Source of the DNA: Desulfobacteraceae bacterium
GTDB taxonomy: Bacteria; Desulfobacterota; DSM-4660; Desulfatiglandales; Desulfatiglandaceae
Reading direction: 5' to 3'
Length of the DNA: 5,521 nucleotides
Assembly (NCBI GenBank): GCA_020349865.1
Contig: CP070700.1
Location: 1,574,519 to 1,580,039 of the forward strand
In this document: positions 1 to 4,987 of the stretch, one piece after another
How the letters are laid out: each line of letters opens with the position of its first letter
Position numbering within the stretch: position 1 is the stretch's first letter
Notes under the pieces: model-generated
What the model was told of the DNA's origin: nothing
Seen by the model: the letters and a program-made list of their open reading frames with translations, nothing else
Database searches by the model: none
Made by a program: the position numbers and the translations under genes

Positions 1-47
1 TTTCACCCGATTTCCCTTTCGTCCTTTAATGCACCTCTTCTTGTCAA

Positions 48-91
48 GTTAAGGTTTGCTTTTAATTCAATAGGTTAAGGAAAGCAGTTTT
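48..91. repeat. direct repeat upstream of the -24/-12 element
   Basis: GTTAAGG occurs at 48-54 and again at 74-80, 26 bases apart. Each copy is followed after three bases by GC and then a T-rich stretch. TGCTTT (57-62) and AAAGCA (81-86) also form a short inverted pair across the same region. The placement, 4 to 47 bases upstream of the sigma-54-like element, would suit an activator or repressor site, but the region is AT-rich and short matches arise easily. Confidence 0.3.
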
Positions 92-94
92 GTG

Positions 95-109
95 TGGCAT
101 ATTTATTGC
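95..109 (+). promoter_or_regulatory. sigma-54 (-24/-12) promoter candidate for the receiver gene
   Basis: TGGCAT at 95-100, five bases, then TTGC at 106-109 matches the RpoN consensus TGGCAC-N5-TTGC at all positions but one. The GG (96-97) and GC (108-109) are exactly ten bases apart, which is the invariant spacing. Transcription would begin near 121, leaving a leader of about 57 bases before the ATG at 178. Sigma-54 promoters need an activating AAA+ enhancer-binding protein. None is encoded here, but a direct repeat at 48-91 could be its site. The match is visible in the sequence; use in the cell is inferred. Confidence 0.65.
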
Positions 110-177
110 GGTGATGTTTTAAAACGAGAAGAGGAAAACAAAACTCCAACCCTGAAACCAAGAGGGAAGTGCTGCCA

Positions 178-573
178 ATGGATGTTCTGGTTGCGGAAAA
201 TGATGTTTCTGCGCTCTTGCATATTGCTGAGTTGATTCAAAGCTGGGGGCACAGTGCCGAGAAATCAGAAACGGCCCAGGACGCCCTGGACAAGGTCAGG
301 AAAAAGATGTTTGATCTTGTTCTTTTGGATATGTCGCTGCCTGATATAACTGCACAGGAGATGATAAGGAAACTCAAGGAGTTGCGCCCCGAAATAGGAA
401 TCGTCACCATGACCGAAACCAGTACCAAGGAATTGGAAAGGGAGATAAGGACACTGGGAATCGTATATTACATGTCAAAACCTGTTAGCGAAAATGAGCT
501 GAAGGAGATACTTGATCATATTTCAACAAAGAAGAATGCTATGGGAGAAGAGTCAAATTTTAAGAAATTCTGA
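178..573 (+). CDS. stand-alone response regulator receiver domain protein
   Basis: A 131-residue CheY-like receiver domain with no attached output domain. The phosphoacceptor is D51 in LVLLDMSLPD; the conserved Thr of the fourth strand is T79 and the conserved Lys-Pro is K101-P102. The acidic pocket reads E7-N8-D9, so the second acidic residue of the usual DD/ED pair is Asn, which may alter Mg2+ binding. The last 15 or so residues are a polar tail (Lys/Glu/Asn-rich). The ATG at 178 is chosen over an in-frame GTG at 169 because AGAGGGA (161-167) lies ten bases before the ATG but only one base before the GTG. No partner kinase is in the window. With no DNA-binding or enzymatic domain, it probably acts through protein contacts, as a phosphorelay intermediate or by modulating a histidine kinase or AAA+ protein. 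It precedes sat by 181 bases, so a link to sulfate metabolism is suggested only by position. The family call is secure and the role unknown. Confidence 0.9.
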   Translation: MDVLVAENDVSALLHIAELIQSWGHSAEKSETAQDALDKVRKKMFDLVLLDMSLPDITAQEMIRKLKELRPEIGIVTMTETSTKELEREIRTLGIVYYMSKPVSENELKEILDHISTKKNAMGEESNFKKF

Positions 574-621
574 TTAATGATCGAGTTTATTAATCTTAAT
601 AACCTATCTTCCAAATTTCTC

Positions 622-649
622 TTGAAACCTTAGAAAAATTCTATAAATA
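622..649 (+). promoter_or_regulatory. possible sigma-70-type promoter for sat
   Basis: TTGAAA (622-627) resembles a -35 box. TAAATA (644-649, 16-base spacer) or the overlapping TATAAA (642-647, 14-base spacer) could serve as the -10. The region is very AT-rich, so the match carries limited weight. Some promoter in 574-754 is likely, because the receiver gene and sat are 181 bases apart. No convincing terminator separates them, however, so read-through from the upstream sigma-54-like promoter is also possible. Confidence 0.35.
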
Positions 650-741
650 AACTGACCTTTGCAATACTAACAAGTTAGCGAAGGAGAAAAAGATTAAGAG
701 CGTGTTGCTCGATATTATTGCCAAGAATAAAAACAATTAAA

Positions 742-747
742 AGGAGG
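742..747 (+). promoter_or_regulatory. ribosome binding site that fixes the sat start
   Basis: AGGAGG lies seven bases before the ATG at 755. An in-frame TTG at 749 would leave only one base between site and start, so it is rejected as the initiation codon. Confidence 0.85.
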
Positions 748-754
748 ATTGTTT

Positions 755-1972
755 ATGTCAAATCTTATCCCACCGCATGGTCAAGAAGAAAAATTGATGC
801 CGTTGTTACTTGAAGGCGGCGAACTTAATGCCGAGACCGAAAAGGCAAAGTCGCTCAAGCAGATCAGGATCACGTCAAAGGAGAGTTCCAATCTTGTAAT
901 GATGGGGATTGGGGCATTTACCCCATTGACCGGTTTCATGACAAAGGCCGACTGGCAGGGTGTCTGCGACAATATGGCTCTGACAGATGGCACATTCTGG
1001 CCTGTTCCAGTTACACTTTCCACTGACGATGAAGAGGTTAAAGAGGGCGATGAACTGGCGTTAATGGATGATGAGACGGGCACCATTATGGCCACTATTC
1101 AAGTCTCTGAAAAGTATACCATTGACCAAGAACACGAGTGTAAATCCGTATATACCACAACGGATACTGAGCACCCGGGTGTGGCAAAAGTAATGGCCCA
1201 ACCCAAGTATAATCTGGCAGGCCCAGTGAAGGTTTTAAGCGAGGGCGTATATCCCGCAGAATTTAAGGGTGTTTACCAGAGGCCTGCGGAATCCCGGAAG
1301 ATCTTTGAAGACCTGGGGTGGAAGCGGGTCGCCGCCCTGCAGCTTCGCAATCCCATGCATCGTTCCCATGAGTTTCTGGCCAAGATTGCTGTAGAGGTAA
1401 TGGACGGTTTGTATATCCACCAGTTGTTAGGCAAGCTTAAAGCCGGCGATATTCCGGCCGATGTCCGCGTGAACGCGATTCAGGCCCTTGTGGACAACTG
1501 GTTTGTCGAGGGTACGGTAGTCCAGGGCGGTTATCCCATGGAGATGCTGTATGCCGGCCCCAGAGAGGCCCTGTTACATGCCGTTTTTCGCCAGAACTAT
1601 GGGTGCAGTCACCTGATCGTAGGCCGCGATCACGCTGGTGTAGGTGATTATTATGGACCTTTTGATGCGCAGAAGATATTTGACCGGATCCCGGAGGGTG
1701 CTCTCAAGTGTCAGAACCTCAATATCGACTGGACATTCCATTGTTACAAGTGCGGAGGGATGGCCTCCATGAGGACATGCCCCCATGGAAAAGATGACAG
1801 GCTGCTTTTATCCGGGACTATGGTAAGAAAGACTCTCTCAGAGGGGGGCGATCTCCCGGCTGAATTCTCCCGTCCCGAGGTGGTGGAAATACTCCAGAAT
1901 TATTACCAGAATCTTGAAGAGAAGGTTGAAGTAAAACTGCATGGTGCAGCTACTGGGGAGGTCAATAAGTAG
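755..1972 (+). CDS. sat: sulfate adenylyltransferase (ATP sulfurylase), dissimilatory type
   Basis: A 405-residue ATP sulfurylase of the single-chain (Sat/MET3-type) family, unrelated to the CysDN form. It catalyses ATP + sulfate to APS + pyrophosphate in the cytoplasm, the activation step before APS reductase. The N-terminal PUA-like domain covers roughly residues 1-165 and the nucleotidyltransferase catalytic domain about 170-390. Visible motifs are [10 protein letters not shown] (196-205), which contains the QxRNP and HxxH substrate-binding signature, GRDHAGVG (290-297), and [11 protein letters not shown] near 354-364. C330, C333, C342 and nearby H344 form a Cys-x2-Cys-x8-Cys-x-His cluster like the zinc-binding site known in thermophilic bacterial ATP sulfurylases. 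There is no C-terminal APS-kinase domain, as expected for a dissimilatory enzyme. The length fits the family. It lies 266 bases upstream of aprB, probably as its own transcription unit. The reaction is reversible, so the sequence alone does not show whether the cell makes or consumes APS. Confidence 0.97.
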   Translation: MSNLIPPHGQEEKLMPLLLEGGELNAETEKAKSLKQIRITSKESSNLVMMGIGAFTPLTGFMTKADWQGVCDNMALTDGTFWPVPVTLSTDDEEVKEGDELALMDDETGTIMATIQVSEKYTIDQEHECKSVYTTTDTEHPGVAKVMAQPKYNLAGPVKVLSEGVYPAEFKGVYQRPAESRKIFEDLGWKRVAALQLRNPMHRSHEFLAKIAVEVMDGLYIHQLLGKLKAGDIPADVRVNAIQALVDNWFVEGTVVQGGYPMEMLYAGPREALLHAVFRQNYGCSHLIVGRDHAGVGDYYGPFDAQKIFDRIPEGALKCQNLNIDWTFHCYKCGGMASMRTCPHGKDDRLLLSGTMVRKTLSEGGDLPAEFSRPEVVEILQNYYQNLEEKVEVKLHGAATGEVNK

Positions 1973-2043
1973 TAAGGAAAGAGTTATTTCTTTCTGCCAC
2001 CAATACTCATTATTTACCAAAGGCAAGTGAGAGGGTAAGATGC

Positions 2044-2082
2044 CAATAAGCTAAAATGCCTCTGGCGTGCTCAAACTTATTG
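2044..2082 (+). repeat. inverted repeat in the sat-aprB gap
   Basis: CAATAAG (2044-2050) and CTTATTG (2076-2082) are perfectly complementary over seven bases. They enclose a 25-base loop that contains a tiny inner GCC/GGC pair. The stem is AT-rich with no downstream T-run, so it does not look like an intrinsic terminator. It could be a regulator site or mRNA structure; chance is also possible. Confidence 0.25.
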
Positions 2083-2097
2083 AGAGTTTCCAAAAGA

Positions 2098-2136
2098 AGC
2101 ATGATAAGCAAGAAAACCGTTTATGTTGTTCATGCT
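2098..2136 (+). repeat. second inverted repeat upstream of aprB
   Basis: AGCATGA (2098-2104) and TCATGCT (2130-2136) are perfectly complementary over seven bases across a 25-base loop, with some further imperfect pairing possible inside. It begins 15 bases after the neighbouring inverted repeat and has the same arm and loop lengths. No T-run follows. It may be an operator or leader structure for aprBA, but nothing shows which. Confidence 0.25.
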
Positions 2137-2189
2137 AAATGCCTAAAACACTATTTAAACGAAAGGGGGTGCAAAAAGAAAAAATTTAT

Positions 2190-2218
2190 TTGTGTCAATT
2201 GGATATTTATTTTTAATA
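2190..2218 (+). promoter_or_regulatory. possible promoter for aprBA
   Basis: TTGTGT (2190-2195) and TTAATA (2213-2218), 17 bases apart, are the best-spaced -35/-10 pair just before the aprB ribosome site. Both boxes are poor matches in a strongly AT-rich stretch. The 266-base gap after sat and the high expression typical of APS reductase argue that a promoter exists somewhere in 1973-2226, but this exact placement is uncertain. Confidence 0.3.
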
Positions 2219-2238
2219 GTTAAATCAGGAGGTGTACA

Positions 2239-2694
2239 ATGCCAAGTTATGTGATTACAGAAAAATGTGACGGTTGTAAGGGACAGGACAGGACCGCATG
2301 TATGTATATCTGCCCCAACGACCTGATGGTGCTGGACGTTGACGGTTCGGCCGGTTACGGGGAGATGAAGGCATACAACCGCGATCCTCAGATGTGCTGG
2401 GAATGTATGTGCTGTGTCAAGCTCTGCCCACAGCAGGCAATGGATGTGCGCGGATATGCTGACTTTGTCCCCTTGGGAGCCAGCGCTACACCGTTACGGG
2501 GTACCGAAGACATCATGTGGACGGTGAAGTTCCGTGATGGTTCCATTAAACGATTCAAGTTCACCACCAGGACAACTCCGGAAGGCTCAGCAGATCCATT
2601 GGGTGGATATGCCACTCACGATGACTTAAACAGCCAGGCCCTGGCAACTGAGCCTGCGTCCCTGGGACTTGATGCAGTTCCCACACCCAACTAA
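2239..2694 (+). CDS. aprB: adenylylsulfate (APS) reductase, beta subunit
   Basis: The 151-residue iron-sulfur subunit of dissimilatory APS reductase. It relays electrons through two [4Fe-4S] clusters to the FAD of AprA in the cytoplasmic AprBA complex. Two ferredoxin-like cysteine sets are visible: C10, C13, C21 and C25 (C-x2-C-x7-C-x3-CP), and C53, C56, C59 and C63 (C-x2-C-x2-C-x3-CP). C58 is an additional cysteine. Residues from about 75 onward form the beta-sheet section and the extended C-terminal tail that in solved AprBA structures wraps around the alpha subunit. The length matches the family (about 150). AGGAGGTG at 2227-2234 sits just before the ATG and supports the start. aprA begins 21 bases after the stop, so the two are co-transcribed and co-translated in the usual B-A order. 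Confidence 0.97.
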   Translation: MPSYVITEKCDGCKGQDRTACMYICPNDLMVLDVDGSAGYGEMKAYNRDPQMCWECMCCVKLCPQQAMDVRGYADFVPLGASATPLRGTEDIMWTVKFRDGSIKRFKFTTRTTPEGSADPLGGYATHDDLNSQALATEPASLGLDAVPTPN

Positions 2695-2715
2695 ACAGAA
2701 AGGAGGTAAATAGAT

Positions 2716-4599
2716 ATGGCAAATTATGAAACAGTAGAAGTGAGCACCGACCTCCTGATCGTTGGGGCGGGGTTTTCAGCATGTGGCGCGGCCACAGAGG
2801 CATCGTACTGGGCCAAGAAGAATGGATTAAAGGTGGTTATGGTGGACAAGGCCGCTGCGGATAGAAGTGGTGCCGTGGCCATGGGTCTTTCGGCCATCAA
2901 CCAGTATGTTGGTGTCAGAGATGGCGAGAATACGCTCGAAGACTATGTCCGCTATGTTCGCCAGGACCTGATGGGCATATCCAGGGAAGACCTGGTTTAC
3001 AACATTGCCCGTCATGTGGACTCCACAGTCCATCTCTTTGAAAAATGGGGCCTCAAGATATGGATAGATGAAGAGGGAAAGTATGTCCATGAAGGCCGTT
3101 GGCAGCTCATGATCAATGGAGAATCTTACAAGATAATCATTGCAGAAGCAGCCAAGAATGCCCTTGCTGATGCTGGCGGGGAGCTCTATGAAAGAGTTTT
3201 TATGGTTGCTCCTCTGATGGATGGTAATAAATGTGTGGGTGCTGTTGGGTTTAGCACTCGTGAGGAAAAATTCTATGTGTTCAAGGCAAAGGCCGTCATT
3301 GTCGGCGCAGGTGGTGCAGTGCATGTGTTCCGTCCACGCTCAGTGGGGGAGGGCTTTGGCCGTTCCTGGTATCCTCCCTTTAACTCCGGCACCAGTGCTT
3401 ATTTCACTCTTCAGGCCGGCGCTGAGATGACCTGCCAGGAAGTCCGTTTTATCCCGGTCCGGTTTAAGGATGCTTACGGCCCTGTGGGTGCATGGTTCCT
3501 GCTTTTCAAGTCCCGTGCCATAAGCGCTGAAGGTGGTGATTATATGGTAGTGCGAGAGGATGAGCTGAAAAACTGGGCCCCCTATGGGTTAGCCAAGCCG
3601 ATCCCTGCAAACCTGAGAAACTACCTTGGCATGCTGGATACGGATGCTGGCCTTGGTCCCCTTTACATGGAGACCGACGAGGCCATTCAAAAGATAGCCG
3701 CGGAGTATAAGGATGATCCCAAGGCCTTCAAGAGGAAAATGAAGGAACTTGAGAGCGAGGCATGGGAAGACTTCCTCGACATGACCATCTCCCAGGCCAT
3801 TTTGTGGGCATCGTTGAATGTTAAGCCCGAAGAAAAGCACTCCGAGATCGCGGCCTGTGAGCCTTATTTCATCGGGTCTCACTCCGGTGCTTCGGGTGCA
3901 TGGGTTAGCGGTCCCGAGGACATAGACACACCCTACAAGTGGGGTTATACAAATATGACCACGGTCGACGGCCTTTTTGCCGTGGGTGATGGCTCAGGGG
4001 CCTCCAGTCACAAGTTTTCTTCAGGTTCACACGCTGAGGGGCGGATTGCCGGAAAACAGGCCATCAAATATATCGTGGAAAAGGGCCAAGAGCCTAACGT
4101 TGATGCGGCCCAGGTGGAGAAACTGAAGGCAAAGATCTATGCTCCCTTTGATCTTTATGAGGCGCACAAAGGTGAGACCACTGATCCTGAAATTAACACT
4201 AACTACATCATGCCCAGGCAGTTCCTGTTCAGGCTCCAGAAGCTCATGGACGAGTATGCGGGCGGCGTGACAGCTGCCTTCAAGACCAGCAAGGCGCTCC
4301 TTGAGAGAGGCTTAGAATTAATGGGCATCTTGCAAGAGGATTCTGACAAGCAGGCAGCACGCGATCTGCATGAACTCACGAGGGTTTGGGAAAATACCCA
4401 AAGGATGTGGATAGCGGAGTCCCATATTCGCACCATGCTCTTCAGGGAGGAGACCAGATGGCCCGGCTATTATTTCAGGTCCGACACGCCCAAGATGGAT
4501 GATGAGAACTGGAAGTGCTTTGCCAACTGCCGCTGGGATCCAGCTACAGGTGAATGGGAAATGATGAAGAAGGATGTCTGGACTATGCCAGGTGTGTAG
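2716..4599 (+). CDS. aprA: adenylylsulfate (APS) reductase, alpha subunit
   Basis: The 627-residue FAD-containing catalytic subunit of APS reductase, which converts APS + 2 electrons to sulfite + AMP. It belongs to the fumarate reductase/succinate dehydrogenase flavoprotein fold. The N-terminal dinucleotide-binding motif is VGAGFSACG (16-24), followed by an acidic VVMVDK strand end near 40-45 for FAD ribose. SGAVAMGLSAINQY (51-64) includes N62, and QEVRFIPVRF (241-250) includes R244. GSHSGASGAW (387-396) includes H389. These match in order and approximate spacing the Asn, Arg and His described around the flavin and substrate in the Archaeoglobus enzyme; the assignment is by eye. A second FAD segment, LFAVGDGSGASSHKFSSGSH, spans 420-439. 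The C-terminal region carries RWPGYYFRSD (581-590), typical of AprA. The length is near that of the Archaeoglobus subunit. AGGAGG at 2701-2706, nine bases before the ATG, supports the start. A strong terminator follows at 4624, so the operon is aprBA only; no qmoABC genes follow directly. Confidence 0.98.
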   Translation: MANYETVEVSTDLLIVGAGFSACGAATEASYWAKKNGLKVVMVDKAAADRSGAVAMGLSAINQYVGVRDGENTLEDYVRYVRQDLMGISREDLVYNIARHVDSTVHLFEKWGLKIWIDEEGKYVHEGRWQLMINGESYKIIIAEAAKNALADAGGELYERVFMVAPLMDGNKCVGAVGFSTREEKFYVFKAKAVIVGAGGAVHVFRPRSVGEGFGRSWYPPFNSGTSAYFTLQAGAEMTCQEVRFIPVRFKDAYGPVGAWFLLFKSRAISAEGGDYMVVREDELKNWAPYGLAKPIPANLRNYLGMLDTDAGLGPLYMETDEAIQKIAAEYKDDPKAFKRKMKELESEAWEDFLDMTISQAILWASLNVKPEEKHSEIAACEPYFIGSHSGASGAWVSGPEDIDTPYKWGYTNMTTVDGLFAVGDGSGASSHKFSSGSHAEGRIAGKQAIKYIVEKGQEPNVDAAQVEKLKAKIYAPFDLYEAHKGETTDPEINTNYIMPRQFLFRLQKLMDEYAGGVTAAFKTSKALLERGLELMGILQEDSDKQAARDLHELTRVWENTQRMWIAESHIRTMLFREETRWPGYYFRSDTPKMDDENWKCFANCRWDPATGEWEMMKKDVWTMPGV

Positions 4600-4623
4600 T
4601 TGTTAACGTGAACTGAGAATGTG

Positions 4624-4664
4624 CCCCGGCTACAATAAACAAAATGTGGCCGGGGTATTTTTTT
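4624..4664 (+). terminator. intrinsic terminator of the aprBA operon
   Basis: CCCCGGCTAC (4624-4633) pairs with GTGGCCGGGG (4646-4655) over ten base pairs, one of them a G-U wobble. The 12-base AT-rich loop and the run of seven T at 4658-4664 complete a classical Rho-independent terminator, 24 bases after the aprA stop. No T-run is present on the opposite side, so it acts in the + direction only. Confidence 0.93.
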
Positions 4665-4678
4665 CTCAATAAATGGAA

Positions 4679-4725
4679 CTGGGTTCCTGGCATTAAACCC
4701 AGATTGTGCAGTAGCCCCCTACTGC
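4679..4725. repeat. two adjacent small hairpins at the left end of the palindromic element
   Basis: CTGGGTT (4679-4685) pairs perfectly with AACCCAG (4696-4702) across a ten-base loop. Five bases later GCAGTAG (4708-4714) pairs perfectly with CTACTGC (4719-4725) across a CCCC tetraloop. Both use sequence of the left terminal repeat, so they compete with the long-range pairing to 4855-4878. The right end does not form the equivalent pair of hairpins, so the two ends are not equivalent. Confidence 0.55.
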
Positions 4726-4878
4726 GACTTGAAAATCCATGCTGTAACGCTTGTTTCCCGATTGTGTTCCTCGACATATTTATTACTATGCCTACATCAC
4801 AAAATCGCTCCAACTGCGCGTTTCGCTAGGGTTTTCTGCGCCTCGCTACGGATTCTACTGCACAATCCGGGTTAAAGC
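4690..4878. repeat. imperfect palindromic, MITE-like intergenic element
   Basis: The segment from about 4690 to 4714 reappears inverted at about 4855-4878. The inner core ATTGTGCAGTAG (4703-4714) matches CTACTGCACAAT (4855-4866) exactly, and the outer parts (TTAAACCCAG versus CTGGGTTAA-like CCGGGTTAA) differ by one substitution and one base of length. Weaker inverted similarity continues inward: GAAAATCC (4731-4738) against GGGTTTTC (4829-4836), AACGC (4746-4750) against GCGTT (4818-4822), CGATT (4759-4763) against AATCG (4803-4807), and CATA (4775-4778) against TATG (4787-4790). The symmetry centre is near 4783. Such a roughly 190-base near-palindrome with terminal inverted repeats and no ORF of its own resembles a non-autonomous miniature element or a long intergenic palindromic repeat. 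No clear target-site duplication is visible. Copy number elsewhere cannot be seen from here. Confidence 0.6.
4805..4860 (+). repeat. short imperfect direct repeats inside the right half of the element
   Basis: TCGCT occurs at 4805-4809, 4823-4827 and 4843-4847. The last two lie in 20-base units (4821-4840 and 4841-4860) that share TCGCTA, GG, TT and further bases at the same offsets. This is a weak tandem repeat within the palindromic element and may reflect how the element evolved. Confidence 0.4.
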
Positions 4879-4898
4879 TTTCTCCTGAAAAAATCGGC

Positions 4899-4928
4899 TT
4901 GCAGTCTTTTTTAGGGATGTGCTATAGA
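4899..4928 (+). promoter_or_regulatory. promoter candidate for the ETF-QO gene
   Basis: TTGCAG (4899-4904) and TATAGA (4923-4928) are separated by 18 bases. The -10 box is preceded by TGC (4920-4922), an extended -10 motif. Transcription would start near 4935. It lies just to the right of the palindromic element and after the aprBA terminator, where a separate promoter for the next gene is expected. Confidence 0.5.
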
Positions 4929-4930
4929 AC

Positions 4931-4976
4931 CCCATGTGAATTTAAGCACAAAACCTTTTTTCTTAAACTCAATGGG
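4931..4976 (+). promoter_or_regulatory. inverted repeat running into the ETF-QO ribosome binding site
   Basis: The left arm at 4931-4946 begins CCCAT and ends TTTAAG; the right arm at 4962-4976 begins CTTAAA and ends ATGGG. With G4936 bulged and one A-C mismatch, 14 base pairs form around a 15-base loop rich in A, C and T. The last three bases of the right arm (GGG, 4974-4976) are the start of the ribosome site GGGAGGG (4974-4980). If transcribed whole, the stem could hide part of that site. If transcription starts near 4935, the left arm is partly lost from the RNA and a DNA operator overlapping the start point is the more natural reading. Confidence 0.5.
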
Positions 4977-4987
4977 AGGGTTAGCTG

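Noticed and set aside
572..595. Hairpin GATTAAT/ATTAATC across the end of the receiver gene as a terminator
   Set aside because: The stem is seven A/T-rich pairs with a ten-base loop and no T-run follows, so it is too weak to call a terminator.
672..740. Possible leader peptide between the receiver gene and sat, after AAGGAG at 681-686
   Set aside because: The open frame has no ATG, GTG or TTG at a usable distance; it would need a rare ATT start and code for only about 15 residues.
749..754. TTG at 749 as the sat start, adding two residues
   Set aside because: It lies one base after AGGAGG, too close for initiation; the ATG at 755 has ideal spacing.
1977..1994. GAAAGA/TCTTTC hairpin just after sat as a terminator
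   Set aside because: Only six pairs, mostly A-T, with no T-run after it. How sat transcription ends remains unclear.
2827..3324. 165-codon minus-strand ORF inside aprA, and other antisense ORFs within sat, aprA and ETF-QO
   Set aside because: They are antisense shadows of well-supported genes, with compositions that do not resemble real proteins.
4583..4829. Small ORFs of 61-76 codons on both strands in the gap after aprA
   Set aside because: They cross the terminator and palindromic element, lack ribosome sites, and show no recognisable protein features.
4690..4878. CRISPR array or structured RNA (riboswitch, tRNA) reading of the repeat region after aprA
   Set aside because: There are no regularly spaced identical repeats with unique spacers and no tRNA cloverleaf or T-loop signature; the symmetry is inverted around one centre.
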